NCBI RefSeq assembly: GCF_025463825.1
Contig: NZ_JAODBG010000064.1
Span: forward strand, 1-64,000
Length of the DNA: 64,000 bases
Source of the DNA: Cryobacterium sp.
Lineage (GTDB): Bacteria; Actinomycetota; Actinomycetes; Actinomycetales; Microbacteriaceae
Direction of reading: 5' to 3'
The position numbers and the translations under genes were made by a program. The notes under the pieces were generated by a model. The model made no database searches and had not been told where the DNA came from. It saw only the letters and a program-made list of their open reading frames with translations. Shown piece by piece: positions 34,176 through 43,449 of this stretch (positions are counted from its first letter, which is position 1; each line of letters opens with the position of its first letter).

Positions 34176-35101
34176 CCACCAATACCGTCGCGGATGTCGA
34201 CCTCAGCGGTAGTGCGACGACCTCCGCGAAGCTCACTCTGGTCAAGCCCAAGCGCAGCGCCGCCGGGAAGGTCCTGGACTTCCTCGGCAGCAGCGTCATC
34301 AATCTCGTCCTTGCCCTGGTGGCCATCTTCTGGCTGGTGCCCACGGTCGGCCTGTTCATCGCGTCGCTGCGCGACAGCACCGACAACAGCCAGTCCGGCT
34401 GGTGGACCGTGTTCACCCGGCCGGCCCAACTCACCTTCGACAATTACGCGGAACTGCTGGGCAATCCGCAGTTCGTGGGCTCCTTCGTGAACACGATCGC
34501 CATCGCCATCCCCACGACGGTGCTGGTGATCGTGATCGGCGCGCTCGCAGGCTACGCGTTCGCGTGGGTCGAATTCCCGGGTCGGGACTGGTTGCTGGTC
34601 GGTGTCATCGTGCTCCTGGCCGTCCCGGTGCAGGTGGCGCTGATCCCGATCGCCCGCCTGTTCGGCACCCTGGGGTTGTTCGGTTCGATCGCGGGCGTCG
34701 TCATCTTCCACACCGCTTTCGGGCTGCCGTTCGCGATCTTCCTGCTGCGCAACTTCTTCACCCAGATCCCCGGCGAGCTCATGGAAGCCGCCCGCCTGGA
34801 CGGGGCCAGCGACTGGCGGATCTTCTCCCGCATCGTCTTGCCGCTGGGCATGCCGGCGGTGGCGTCACTGGGGATCTTCCAGTTCCTCTGGGTGTGGAAC
34901 GACCTGCTGATCGCGCTGATCTTCACCAACGCGTCCTCGCAACCGGTGACCGTCGCCATCCAGGGCCAGCTCCGGCAGTTCGGCGCCAACATCGACGTGC
35001 TCTCCAGTGGCGCGTTCCTGTCGATGATCATCCCGCTGATCGTGTTCTTCGCCTTCCAGCGCTACTTCGTCACCGCGCTGCTCGCCGGCTCCCAGCGCTG
35101 A
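34172..35101 (+). CDS. MalG-type sugar ABC transporter permease
   Basis: The 309-residue permease has six membrane segments. The cytoplasmic EAA loop EAARLDGASDWRIFSRIVLP, followed by FQFLWVWNDLLIALIF, is diagnostic of the MalG/AglG group. Its start overlaps the MalF-type stop (ATGA). The N-terminal 40 residues are cytoplasmic and not conserved. No ATPase gene is in the operon; such importers usually share a general MsiK-like ATPase encoded elsewhere, which fits all three binding-protein/MalF/MalG sets in this window. The gene ends one base from the facing DNA glycosylase gene. Confidence 0.94.
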   Translation: MTTNTVADVDLSGSATTSAKLTLVKPKRSAAGKVLDFLGSSVINLVLALVAIFWLVPTVGLFIASLRDSTDNSQSGWWTVFTRPAQLTFDNYAELLGNPQFVGSFVNTIAIAIPTTVLVIVIGALAGYAFAWVEFPGRDWLLVGVIVLLAVPVQVALIPIARLFGTLGLFGSIAGVVIFHTAFGLPFAIFLLRNFFTQIPGELMEAARLDGASDWRIFSRIVLPLGMPAVASLGIFQFLWVWNDLLIALIFTNASSQPVTVAIQGQLRQFGANIDVLSSGAFLSMIIPLIVFFAFQRYFVTALLAGSQR

Positions 35102-35102
35102 G

Positions 35103-36020
35103 TCAGTGGAAGCGGTGATCCTGGATGGTCATCCGGGGGCCCCGGCGTGGGGCGCGGTAGCCGCTGCCCAGGATGAGGCGCACCACGCGGTGGCGATGGC
35201 CGAGGAAGGGCTCGAGCAGTTCGAGCATGCCGTCGTCGTCGACGGGGGATCCGGTGAGTGCCCAGCCCACCTGCGCGGCCAGGTGATAGTCGCCCACGCT
35301 CACCGAATCCGGGTCGCCGTGCGAACGCTGGGTCACCTCGGCGGCAGTCCAACGGCCCACGCCCGGTAGCGACTGCAGCCGGCGCGCGGTCACGGCCACG
35401 TCGACCGGGCGGTCGAGGGAGGTGGCGACGGCGGCCACCGTGACGGCGGTGCGGGAGCGGCGGGGGTCGACGCCGGCCCGGTGCCACCCCCACGACGGCA
35501 CCAGCCGCCAGCGCTCGGGGCCGGGCGGCACCAGCATCCCTTCCGGCGCCGGTCCCGGCGGGCTCTCACCATGGCGGCGGATCAACCGGTACCAGGCGCG
35601 GTGCGCCTCCAGGATGGTGACCTTCTGCTCGAGGACGGCCGGGAGCAGCGACTCGAAGACCAGACCGGAGCTGCCCAGCCGAACGCCGGGCGCGCGACGG
35701 CGCACCTCCGCCAGGGCGGGGTGCGCGCCGAGGTCGAGCCCGGACCAGTCATCGTGCCGGCCCAGCAGCGCCGGAACCTGCTCGATGGCCCACGCGGCTC
35801 CCGGCCCCCAGGCCTGTGCGTCGACGCTGCCGTCGACCACTTGCCGCAGCAGCAGGGTCACCGGCCCCAGCGGCGTGACCTGAACGCGCCAGAGGCCGGT
35901 GGCGTCGACGCGGAAAGTAGGGTCGCCGACGCCGCGGCGGTGCGGAGCCATCGTGGCCGCCAGGTCGAGGGCGTGTCGCGGCGTGTAACGGGTGGCAGCC
36001 GCGGCGGGAACGGAAATCAT
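35103..36020 (-). CDS. DNA-3-methyladenine glycosylase II (AlkA-like, HhH-GPD)
   Basis: The 305-residue protein belongs to the helix-hairpin-helix GPD superfamily. The hairpin motif LQSLPGVGRWTAAEVTQRSHG is followed by the catalytic Asp in SVSVGDYHL. The earlier block FESLLPAVLEQKVTILEAHRAW is typical of AlkA-like enzymes, and no iron-sulphur Cys cluster is present. It removes alkylated bases from DNA in base-excision repair. The ATG at 36020 is preceded on its strand by TAACCT seven bases away, a possible leaderless start. It has no functional link to the flanking sugar genes. Confidence 0.88.
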   Translation of the reverse strand: MISVPAAAATRYTPRHALDLAATMAPHRRGVGDPTFRVDATGLWRVQVTPLGPVTLLLRQVVDGSVDAQAWGPGAAWAIEQVPALLGRHDDWSGLDLGAHPALAEVRRRAPGVRLGSSGLVFESLLPAVLEQKVTILEAHRAWYRLIRRHGESPPGPAPEGMLVPPGPERWRLVPSWGWHRAGVDPRRSRTAVTVAAVATSLDRPVDVAVTARRLQSLPGVGRWTAAEVTQRSHGDPDSVSVGDYHLAAQVGWALTGSPVDDDGMLELLEPFLGHRHRVVRLILGSGYRAPRRGPRMTIQDHRFH

Positions 36021-36109
36021 GCCCTAGAGGTTAACCCGGGAAGGAGCGCGCTCGCTGGCCGGGTTCGTGCCCGGCGCTGGTCACGGCGGCCGGGGCAACG
36101 CGGCCTGGG

Positions 36110-37120
36110 CTACCGGGGCGCGCTGGTGCTGGAGCGCATGACCAGGTTGGTCGGTGCGCGCCTCAAGCCAAGCATGGCCGGGTCCGCATCGGGCGCCAGC
36201 GCGGCCAGCAGGGATTCCACCGCCATCCGGGCCTGGTTCCTCGGGTGCTGTTCAATGGTGGTGAGCCGGAACATCTCGGCGTACGGATGCCCGTCGATGC
36301 CGATCACCGACAGCTCGCTCGGCACCTGGATGCCGAGGTCCCGCGCCGCGATGATCAGGCCGATGGCGATCTCGTCGCTCGCCGCGAACACCGCCGTCGG
36401 CCGGCGCCGCGGATCTCCGAAGAGAGCCAGGCCGGCCTCGTAGCCGCCGGGGATCGTGAACGCGCACGGGGTGAAGCAGCCGTCGATGGGCAGTCCGGCC
36501 GCCTGCATGGCGCGGTTGAAGCCGGTGAGGCGCTGGGTGTGCACGGCGAAGTCCATCTGGTCGGCCTGGTCGCCGCCGATGTGGCGGATGTCGGTGTGGC
36601 CCAGGCTCAGCAGGTGCTCGGTGGCCAGCCGCGCGGCGCCGACGTCGTCGATGGCGATGGTGCGCGCGCCGGGGATGTCGCCGCCGATGCCGACCAGGGG
36701 TCGGCCCAGGCGGTGCAGCAGGTCGACCTCGGCGTCGGTGAGCTCGACACCGACCGAGATGACGCCGTCGAACCGCTTGCGGGCCAGGAAGAAGTCGAAA
36801 ATGCGTTCCCGCTCATCGGAGACCGCTGGCAGGTTGTACAGGGTCATGTCATAGCCCTGGGCGAGCAGCGCCTGCTCGAGGCTTTCGAGAACCTCCGCAA
36901 AGAACCACCGACTGATGAAGGGGATGATGACGCCGACACTCTGGGTGCGCCCGGTGACCAGGCTGGCCGCGTTGGGGGAGGCGACGTAGCCGATCCGGGC
37001 CGCCGCTTCGACGACCCTGCGCCGGGTTTCCTCGGAGACATAGCCGCGGCCGCTGAGGGCGCGGGACGCCGTGGCCTTCGCCACGCCGGCAAGGCGTGCG
37101 ACATCCGCAATCGCGCTCAT
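36110..37120 (-). CDS. LacI family transcriptional repressor
   Basis: The 336-residue repressor starts directly with the helix-turn-helix and hinge (SAIADVARLAGVAKATASRALSGRGYVS), then a periplasmic-binding-protein-like sensor domain (TQSVGVIIPFISRWFFAEVLESLEQAL onward). GGGAGG precedes the ATG. It is divergent from the second AglE-like importer and encoded between the two parallel importers. The intergenic region has two perfect GGAACCGGTTCC palindromes plus degenerate copies, and a one-mismatch copy lies before the first importer. It is therefore the likely repressor of both, released by the imported sugar or its product. Confidence 0.93.
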   Translation of the reverse strand: MSAIADVARLAGVAKATASRALSGRGYVSEETRRRVVEAAARIGYVASPNAASLVTGRTQSVGVIIPFISRWFFAEVLESLEQALLAQGYDMTLYNLPAVSDERERIFDFFLARKRFDGVISVGVELTDAEVDLLHRLGRPLVGIGGDIPGARTIAIDDVGAARLATEHLLSLGHTDIRHIGGDQADQMDFAVHTQRLTGFNRAMQAAGLPIDGCFTPCAFTIPGGYEAGLALFGDPRRRPTAVFAASDEIAIGLIIAARDLGIQVPSELSVIGIDGHPYAEMFRLTTIEQHPRNQARMAVESLLAALAPDADPAMLGLRRAPTNLVMRSSTSAPR

Positions 37121-37178
37121 GCCAGCCTCCCGTCCTTGGAACCGCTGAAGACACCCTAGCGCTGCCTACTTCCGGAGT

Positions 37179-37336
37179 GGAACCGGTTCCCGAAATTGGG
37201 ACCTGAGCGTGACCTCGTCGAAGAACGCAGTGCGTGAGAGCGCGATTTTTGTCAATCTGTGATCATTCAGGGTTGTGGCGAACGGTTCTGTGCCGTAATT
37301 TGTGCTGTGGAACCGGTTCCTTATGCAACCGTTTCC
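37179..37336. promoter_or_regulatory. cluster of LacI-type operators in a 307-bp divergent gap
   Basis: The gap between the LacI gene and the second importer contains GGAACCGGTTCC twice (37179-37190 and 37309-37320, 130 bp apart), GCAACCGTTTCC (37325-37336) and GAACGGTTC (37280-37288). The first lies about 60 bp before the repressor gene, the others before the importer. This spacing suits repression of both promoters and possible DNA looping. The remainder of the gap shows no gene. Confidence 0.65.
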
Positions 37337-37427
37337 AGCACCGTCACCATGAGCACCAGCATCACATTTCCGGCCGCAGCGGCACACCGCGAACGGCCAC
37401 CAGCAACACTCAACGAGGAGGATTTGC

Positions 37428-38789
37428 ATGAGCGTGAAACAGCACCGCCGGCTCTTTGTCCCGGTCGCTGCAGCCGCAGTGCTGGGACTGGCCCTGACTG
37501 GCTGCACCGGCGACATCGCCGCCCAGACCGCGGAAGACACCGACTGCGCGGACTACACCGACTACGGCACCTTCGAGGGCAACCCCGAGGTCAGCATCGG
37601 CGGCACCATCCAGGACGACGAGGCCGACCGCCTCGTTTCCTCCTGGGCGGACTTCCAGGCCTGCACCGGCATCACCGTGAACTACACGGGAACCAAAGAG
37701 TTCGAGGCCCAGATCGCCGTTCTCGCCGAGGGCGGCAGCGCTCCGGACATCGGCATCATCCCGCAGCCCGGACTGTTCAACAAGCTAGCCGACGCCGGCT
37801 TCCTCAAGGCCGCCCCCGAGGCCGTCGAGGCCAACGTCGACACGTGGTGGTCCACCGACTGGAAGGGCTACGGCACCGCTGCCGACGGCACCTTCTACGC
37901 CGCACCGCTGATGGCCAGCATCAAGGGCTACGTGTGGTACTCCCCGGCAGGGTTCGAAGAACAGGGCTACGCGATCCCCGAATCCCTCGGTGAACTGACC
38001 GAGCTCAGCGAGCAGATCGTCGCCGACGGCAACGTGCCGTGGTGTGTCGGCATCGGCTCCGGTGACGCCACCGGTTGGCCGGGAACGGACTGGGTTGAGG
38101 ACTACGTCCTTCGCCAGGCCGGCGCGGAAACCTACGACAAGTGGGTCAGCCACGAAATCCCGTTCAACGACCCGGCCATCGTCAGCGCGTTCGACTCGGT
38201 CGGCGAGATCCTGAAGAACCCCGAATTCGTCAACGCCGGTCTCGGCGACGTGTCGTCGATCATCTCCACGGAGTTCGGTGACGCCGGACTGCCGATCCTC
38301 GACGGAAGCTGCTCCCTGCACCACCAGGCCTCGTTCTACGAGGGCTTCTGGAAGAACGCGGACGAGTCCAAGGTCACCGTTGCTCCCGACGGCGATGTTT
38401 ACGCCTTCCTGCTGCCGCCCGCCGAGGTCGGCGGAGAGCAGGCCGTCACCGGCGGTGGCGAGCTGGTTGGTGCCTTCGCCGAGAGCGACGAAATCACCGC
38501 AGTGCTCAGCTACCTCTCCAGCGACACCTGGGCGAACAACCGCGTGGAGCTGGGCGGCGTCATCAGCGCCAACACCGGCCTGGACGCCTCGCTCGCCTCG
38601 AGCGACATCCTGAAGCAGAGCGTCGAGATCCTGCAGGACCCGAACACGGTCTTCCGTTTCGACGGCTCTGACCTGATGCCGGGTGCCGTGGGCACCGACT
38701 CCTTCTGGAAGGGCGTCGTGAACTGGCTCAGTGGCGACGACACCCAGAAGGTCGTCGACACCATCGAGTCCAGCTGGCCGAAGAGCTAG
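37428..38789 (+). CDS. sugar ABC transporter substrate-binding lipoprotein (AglE-like)
   Basis: The 453-residue binding protein has signal peptide MSVKQHRRLFVPVAAAAVLG and lipobox LALTGC (Cys26). The mature region shows IGGTIQDDEADRLVSSWADFQ, GGSAPDIGIIPQPGLFNKLADAG and FWKGVVNWLSGDDTQKVVDTIE, the pattern of alpha-glucoside-type family 1 binding proteins. It shares the PDIGIIPQPG block with the other AglE-like protein, so the two are paralogues. Extra Cys pairs (for example DCADY and FQACTG, WCVG and GSCSLHH) suggest disulphides, unlike the first paralogue. GAGGAGG precedes the start. A hairpin separates it from the permease genes. Confidence 0.94.
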   Translation: MSVKQHRRLFVPVAAAAVLGLALTGCTGDIAAQTAEDTDCADYTDYGTFEGNPEVSIGGTIQDDEADRLVSSWADFQACTGITVNYTGTKEFEAQIAVLAEGGSAPDIGIIPQPGLFNKLADAGFLKAAPEAVEANVDTWWSTDWKGYGTAADGTFYAAPLMASIKGYVWYSPAGFEEQGYAIPESLGELTELSEQIVADGNVPWCVGIGSGDATGWPGTDWVEDYVLRQAGAETYDKWVSHEIPFNDPAIVSAFDSVGEILKNPEFVNAGLGDVSSIISTEFGDAGLPILDGSCSLHHQASFYEGFWKNADESKVTVAPDGDVYAFLLPPAEVGGEQAVTGGGELVGAFAESDEITAVLSYLSSDTWANNRVELGGVISANTGLDASLASSDILKQSVEILQDPNTVFRFDGSDLMPGAVGTDSFWKGVVNWLSGDDTQKVVDTIESSWPKS

Positions 38790-38802
38790 CAACCGCACCA
38801 CC

Positions 38803-38832
38803 GGGTGGGTCCGCCGCGAGGCGGGCCCACCC
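38803..38832 (+). terminator. intercistronic hairpin after the binding-protein gene
   Basis: GGGTGGGTCCGCC pairs with GGCGGGCCCACCC (13 bp, one T-G pair) around GCGA. No T-tract follows; a C-run comes later. It probably keeps binding-protein mRNA in excess over permease mRNA. Confidence 0.65.
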
Positions 38833-38892
38833 CGCAGTACCCCCCCAACTTTTTGTACCACCCCCTCTCGAGACCATAGAAGGGTCCGGCCA

Positions 38893-39864
38893 ATGACGAC
38901 CGCGGATCTACTCGGCAAGATAATTCAGGTGGTGGCGGCACTCGCCGCCTTCTCGCTCGTGATCGGGCTAGTGCTCTTCCTGATCGACAAGGCGCCCAAG
39001 CGTGGGCGCGACTACTGGCAACTCGCCTTCTTCCTCCTTCCGGCGGTGCTGTTGCTGCTGGTCGGACTCATCTACCCGGCGTTCCGCACCTCGCTGCTGG
39101 CCTTCAGCAACAGCTCGGGCGAATGGGTGGGCGGAGAGAACTTCGTCTGGATGTTCACCCAGCCGGCGGCGCTCGTCACCCTCGGCAACACCGTGATCTG
39201 GGTCGTCGTCGTGCCGATCCTCTCCACCATCATCGGCCTGACCTACGCGCTGTTCATCGACAAGTCCCGCGGCGAGAAGTACTTCAAGGCGCTGGTCTTC
39301 ATGCCCATGGCGATCTCGTTCGTGGGGGCCGGCATCATCTGGCGCTTCGTCTACGACTACAAGTCCGGCGACAACGCGCAGATCGGCCTGCTCAACCAGA
39401 TCCTGGTCTGGGTCGGCGCCGAACCCGTGCAGTGGCTGCAGACCTCACCGATCAACACGTTCCTGCTGATCATCGTGATGATCTGGATCCAGACCGGGTT
39501 CGCCATGGTCATCTGCTCCGCCGCGATCAAGGGCGTGCCCACCGAGCAGATCGAGGCCGCGCAGCTGGACGGCACCAACCCGTGGCAGCGGTTCACCAAC
39601 GTGACCCTGCCGGGCATCCGTGGGTCGCTGGTCGTGGTGATCACCACCATCTCCATCGCCACCCTCAAGGTGTTCGACATCGTGCGCACCATGACCGCCG
39701 GAAACTTCAACACCAGCGTCATCGCCAACGAAATGTACACGCAGGCCTTCCGGGCCGGTGAGCAGGGTCGAGGCGCCGCACTGGCGATCGTGCTGTTCCT
39801 CCTGGTGCTGCCGATCGTCATCTACAACGTACGTATCCTGCGCCAGCAGAGGGAGATCCGATGA
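38893..39864 (+). CDS. MalF-type sugar ABC transporter permease (AglF-like)
   Basis: The 323-residue permease has about seven to eight membrane segments. The cytoplasmic EAA loop EAAQLDGTNPWQRFTNVTLP and the block KALVFMPMAISFVGAGIIWRFVYDY are characteristic. The latter is shared almost unchanged with the enlarged paralogue in the first importer (KLIVFMPMAISMVAAGVIFR), which allows the extra domain there to be placed precisely. An unusual extra hydrophobic segment sits at the N-terminus (about residues 11-31). The ATG at 38893 has only a weak ribosome site (GGGTCCGG). It overlaps the next gene by ATGA. Confidence 0.93.
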   Translation: MTTADLLGKIIQVVAALAAFSLVIGLVLFLIDKAPKRGRDYWQLAFFLLPAVLLLLVGLIYPAFRTSLLAFSNSSGEWVGGENFVWMFTQPAALVTLGNTVIWVVVVPILSTIIGLTYALFIDKSRGEKYFKALVFMPMAISFVGAGIIWRFVYDYKSGDNAQIGLLNQILVWVGAEPVQWLQTSPINTFLLIIVMIWIQTGFAMVICSAAIKGVPTEQIEAAQLDGTNPWQRFTNVTLPGIRGSLVVVITTISIATLKVFDIVRTMTAGNFNTSVIANEMYTQAFRAGEQGRGAALAIVLFLLVLPIVIYNVRILRQQREIR

Positions 39865-40844
39865 GCGACAATGTTGTCGACCTGCCCGTTCCGGGTATCA
39901 AGACGTCGAAGACCGACACCACCGCCGAGGTGATGGGCAAGGCCACCCGGGTGAAACGGCGGCTGACGTCCCGCACGGCGACGGTGGTGGCCCTGGTCAT
40001 CGCGGTTCTGTGGACTCTGCCGACGTTCGGGCTCTTCATCTCGTCGTTTCGACCGGCGGGCCTGATCAGCACCACCGGCTGGTGGACGATCTTCCAGAAC
40101 CCCGGCTTCACCCTGGGCAACTACCAGGAAGTGCTGTTCAGCACCTCGCAGTCCTCGCCGCAGCTGGGCGCCTACTTCGTGAACTCGCTGGCCATCGCCA
40201 TCCCGGCCACCCTGTTCCCGCTGGTGATCGCCGCGATGGCCGCGTACGCCTTCGCGTGGATCAAGTTCAAGGGCAGCGGCGCCCTGTTCGTGCTGATCTT
40301 CGCACTGCAGATCGTGCCGTTGCAGCTCGCCCTGATCCCGCTGCTGCAGATGTTCACCCAACTGCTGCGCCCCGGCCAGGAATGGGTCCACAGCATCATC
40401 CCGATGATCCCGGAGCAGGGTTACCTGCCGGTCTGGATTGCGCACACGATCTTCGCCCTGCCGCTGGCGATCTTCCTGCTGCACAACTTCATCTCGGAGA
40501 TCCCCGGCGAGGTCATCGAAGCGGCCCGCGTGGATGGGGCCAGCCACGGCCAGGTCTTCTTCCGGATCGTCCTGCCGCTGGCGGTTCCCGCGCTGGCGTC
40601 CTTCGCGATCTTCCAGTTCCTCTGGGTCTGGAACGACCTGCTGGTGGCCCTGATCTTCTCCGGCGGCACCCAGGACGTCGCGCCGTTGACCCAGCGATTG
40701 GCCGAGCTCACCGGCACCAGGGGCCAGGACTGGCAACGCCTGACCGCTGCCGCGTTCGTGTCGCTGGTCGTTCCGTTGATCGTGTTCTTCAGCCTGCAGC
40801 GTTACTTCGTGCGCGGCCTGCTGGCCGGGTCCACCAAGGGTTGA
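39861..40844 (+). CDS. MalG-type sugar ABC transporter permease (AglG-like)
   Basis: The 327-residue permease has six membrane segments. EAARVDGASHGQVFFRIVLP and FAIFQFLWVWNDLLVALIFSGG are the MalG-type EAA loop and following helix. The 45-residue N-terminus is cytoplasmic. Its start overlaps the AglF-like stop. It completes the second importer, which like the first lacks its own ATPase gene. A short GC hairpin follows before the ABC exporter gene. Confidence 0.94.
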   Translation: MSDNVVDLPVPGIKTSKTDTTAEVMGKATRVKRRLTSRTATVVALVIAVLWTLPTFGLFISSFRPAGLISTTGWWTIFQNPGFTLGNYQEVLFSTSQSSPQLGAYFVNSLAIAIPATLFPLVIAAMAAYAFAWIKFKGSGALFVLIFALQIVPLQLALIPLLQMFTQLLRPGQEWVHSIIPMIPEQGYLPVWIAHTIFALPLAIFLLHNFISEIPGEVIEAARVDGASHGQVFFRIVLPLAVPALASFAIFQFLWVWNDLLVALIFSGGTQDVAPLTQRLAELTGTRGQDWQRLTAAAFVSLVVPLIVFFSLQRYFVRGLLAGSTKG

Positions 40845-40868
40845 CTCCTGACGACAGACGCTGACGGA

Positions 40869-40892
40869 CCGGCCCCGGAGTTGTGGGGTCGG
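40869..40892 (+). terminator. weak terminator hairpin after the second importer
   Basis: CCGGCCCC pairs with GGGGTCGG (8 bp with one G-T pair) around an 8-base loop; no T-tract. It would separate the importer operon from the ABC exporter gene 23 bp further on. Confidence 0.4.
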
Positions 40893-40914
40893 CCCGCTGT
40901 CTTAGAGTGAAACA

Positions 40915-42783
40915 ATGAGCGGAATGCACGGCGGGGGAGCCCGCCCCGTAGAACAGTTCCGGGGTGGCCGCATCCGGTCCGGCGACACGGAGGCCCAGCG
41001 GGCACAGAACGCCGAAGCGCCGGAGATTCCCAACTTGCTCCGCCGCATCCGGGGTTTGTTCGCGCCCCACGGCCGCAAGCTCACCGTCACGGTCATCCTG
41101 GTGCTCCTCTCCGCCGGGTTGTCGGTGCTGCCCCCGCTGCTGATCCAGCGGGCGTTCGACGATGGGCTGTTCCCCCCATCCGGCGGCCCCAACCTGCCCG
41201 CCCTGGCCGTTCTGGTGGGGCTGATGATCGCCGCGTACCTCACAACCGCGCTGCTGGGCGTGTGGCAGACCTGGCTCACCGCCACCGTGGGCAACTCGGT
41301 GATGGGCGCCCTGCGGGTGCGGCTGTTCACCCACCTGCAGGCCATGGAGCTGAGCTTCTTCACCCGCACCAAGACCGGCGTGATCCAGTCCCGGCTGCAG
41401 AACGACGTCGGCGGGGTCGCCAACGTGCTCACCAACACCGTCTCCAGCGTGCTCGGCAACTCCGTCACCGTGATCGCCGCGTTCGTGGCCATGGTGCTGC
41501 TCAACTGGCAGCTGGCGATCGTGGCGGTGATCCTGATGCCCATCCTGGTCTTCGCGCAGAGACGGGTGGGCCAGGTGCGCGCGCGCATCGCGGCCAAGAC
41601 GCAGGAATCGCTCTCGGACATGACAGCGATCACGCAGGAGACGCTCAGCGTGTCGGGCATCCTGTTGTCGAAGAGCTTCACCCGGCAGCGCACCGAGATC
41701 GCCCGCTACTCGGACGAGAACGACAACCAGGTGCGGCTGCAGGTCAGCCAGCAGATGAGTGGGCAGTGGTTCTTCGCCATGGTCAGCATCTTCCTCTCCA
41801 GCATCCCGGCGATCGTGTACCTCGTCGCCGGCGTGCTGCTCACCAACGGAGCCACTGACATCACCGCGGGCACCGTGGTGGCCTTCACCACGGTGCAGGC
41901 GCGGTTGCTGTTCCCACTGCTGGGCCTCATGCGGGTGGCGCTGGACCTGCAGACCTCCAGCGCCCTGTTCGCCCGGATCTTCCAATACCTCGACCTGGTC
42001 CCGGCGATCAGGAATGCACCGGGCGCCAGGCCGGTTCCCGACGTGACCGGCCGGGTGCAGTTCGACGCGGTCACCTTCGCCTACCCGGACGCCCCGGCCG
42101 ACGCCCGGCCGACCCTCGACGCCGTCTCCTTCGTGATCGAACCGGGCGAGTTCGCCGCCTTCGTCGGGCCGAGCGGCGCGGGCAAGACCACGGTGTCGTA
42201 CCTGATCCCGCGGTTCTACGAGGCGTCCGGCGGCCGGGTGCTGTTCTCCGGCATCGACGTGCGCGACCTGGCCCAGGAATCCCTGGTCTCGCACATCGGT
42301 ATCGTCAGCCAGGAGACCTACCTCTTCCACGCGACCATCGCCGAGAACCTCCGGTACGCAAAACCGGAGGCCACGGCCGCCCAGCTCGAGGCCGCCGCGC
42401 GCGCCGCCAACATCCACGACACCATCGCCTCGTTCCCGGACGGGTACGACACCGTGGTCGGCGAACGCGGTTACCGGCTCTCCGGCGGCGAGAAACAGCG
42501 CGTGGCGATCGCCCGGGTCCTGCTGAAGGATCCCGAGGTGCTGATCCTCGACGAGGCCACCAGCGCCCTCGACGTCATCTCGGAGCGGGTGGTGCAGGCG
42601 GCCCTGGACACGGCATCCCGAGGGCGCACGACCATCGCGATCGCGCATCGGCTATCGACCATCGTGACCGCCGACGTCATCTTCGTGGTCGACGGCGGCC
42701 GCGTGGTGGAGCGGGGCACCCACCTGGAGCTCCTCGCCGCCGGCGGCACCTACGCCGAGCTGTACGCCGAACAGCTCCCCTAG
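40915..42783 (+). CDS. ABC transporter, fused permease-ATPase (multidrug/lipid exporter type)
   Basis: The 622-residue half-transporter has an N-terminal six-span membrane domain (about 55-360) and a C-terminal ATPase with Walker A GPSGAGKTT, Q-loop VSQETYLF, signature RLSGGEKQRVAIARVL, Walker B VLILDEATSALD and switch His in IAHRLS. It likely works as a homodimer, since no partner half is adjacent. MsbA/LmrA-like exporters move lipids or drugs outward. The first 40 residues are hydrophilic. No link to the adjacent importers is evident. Confidence 0.93.
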   Translation: MSGMHGGGARPVEQFRGGRIRSGDTEAQRAQNAEAPEIPNLLRRIRGLFAPHGRKLTVTVILVLLSAGLSVLPPLLIQRAFDDGLFPPSGGPNLPALAVLVGLMIAAYLTTALLGVWQTWLTATVGNSVMGALRVRLFTHLQAMELSFFTRTKTGVIQSRLQNDVGGVANVLTNTVSSVLGNSVTVIAAFVAMVLLNWQLAIVAVILMPILVFAQRRVGQVRARIAAKTQESLSDMTAITQETLSVSGILLSKSFTRQRTEIARYSDENDNQVRLQVSQQMSGQWFFAMVSIFLSSIPAIVYLVAGVLLTNGATDITAGTVVAFTTVQARLLFPLLGLMRVALDLQTSSALFARIFQYLDLVPAIRNAPGARPVPDVTGRVQFDAVTFAYPDAPADARPTLDAVSFVIEPGEFAAFVGPSGAGKTTVSYLIPRFYEASGGRVLFSGIDVRDLAQESLVSHIGIVSQETYLFHATIAENLRYAKPEATAAQLEAAARAANIHDTIASFPDGYDTVVGERGYRLSGGEKQRVAIARVLLKDPEVLILDEATSALDVISERVVQAALDTASRGRTTIAIAHRLSTIVTADVIFVVDGGRVVERGTHLELLAAGGTYAELYAEQLP

Positions 42784-42792
42784 GTCGACCGG

Positions 42793-43449
42793 TCAGCGGG
42801 CAGCGAGCATGTCTTCCATCAGGGTGATCTCGGCCTCCTGGGAGATGATCACCGAGTTCGCGAAGCCCAGCACCGACGTGTTCACAGCCCGGTCCTGCAC
42901 GGCCTCGGCCATCTCGACGGCGCCCAGGTGGTGCGCAATCATCAGGGTGAGGAACTGGCGCTCGGCAGCCACACCGGTCGCGGCGGTGAGCGCGGCGATC
43001 TGCGCATCCGTGGCCAGGCCCGGCATGGGCTCGCCCGGCGTGTGCGCGCCGTCGGTGTGCGTGTGCGCGTCATCCGTACGGCCGGGCCGGGTCATCCAGG
43101 TCATCGACGGCTCGGGGCCGGCCTGGGACAGGTCCCACTCGGTGAGCCAGCCGTACAGCTGGCCGGCCTGCTGCGCCTGGGTGGTGGCGATGTCGTAGCC
43201 GAGCAGGCGCACGGCCTCGTCATCGGTGCGGTCCCGGATGATCATGGCCAGTTCGACGCCCTGCAGGTGGTGCACCTGCATATCCCGGGCGAACCCGGCC
43301 TCAGCGCTCGTCGACGTGGGGGCAGGGTCGTCCAGGGTACTCAGCCGGCCAACCGAGAACCCGACGACCCCCACCGCGATGGCCGCGACGGCCGCGGCGA
43401 GGATCAGTGCAACGCGGCGGGCGCCCAGGCTAGACCTTGCCAGGGGCAT
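42793..43449 (-). CDS. DUF305 family membrane-anchored protein
   Basis: The 218-residue protein has an N-terminal membrane anchor (about residues 13-35) and an outward ferritin-like DUF305 domain with the two signature His-Met motifs, DMQVHHLQGVELAMII and MIAHHLGAVEMAEAV. A His-rich loop (DDAHTHTDGAHT) lies between them. The motifs suggest metal binding, and copper is proposed for several relatives. It overlaps the upstream DUF3105 gene by 20 bp on the minus strand and has no ribosome site, so it is translationally coupled. The DUF3105-DUF305 pair is recurrent in actinobacteria; the joint role is not known. Confidence 0.88.
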   Translation of the reverse strand: MPLARSSLGARRVALILAAAVAAIAVGVVGFSVGRLSTLDDPAPTSTSAEAGFARDMQVHHLQGVELAMIIRDRTDDEAVRLLGYDIATTQAQQAGQLYGWLTEWDLSQAGPEPSMTWMTRPGRTDDAHTHTDGAHTPGEPMPGLATDAQIAALTAATGVAAERQFLTLMIAHHLGAVEMAEAVQDRAVNTSVLGFANSVIISQEAEITLMEDMLAAR

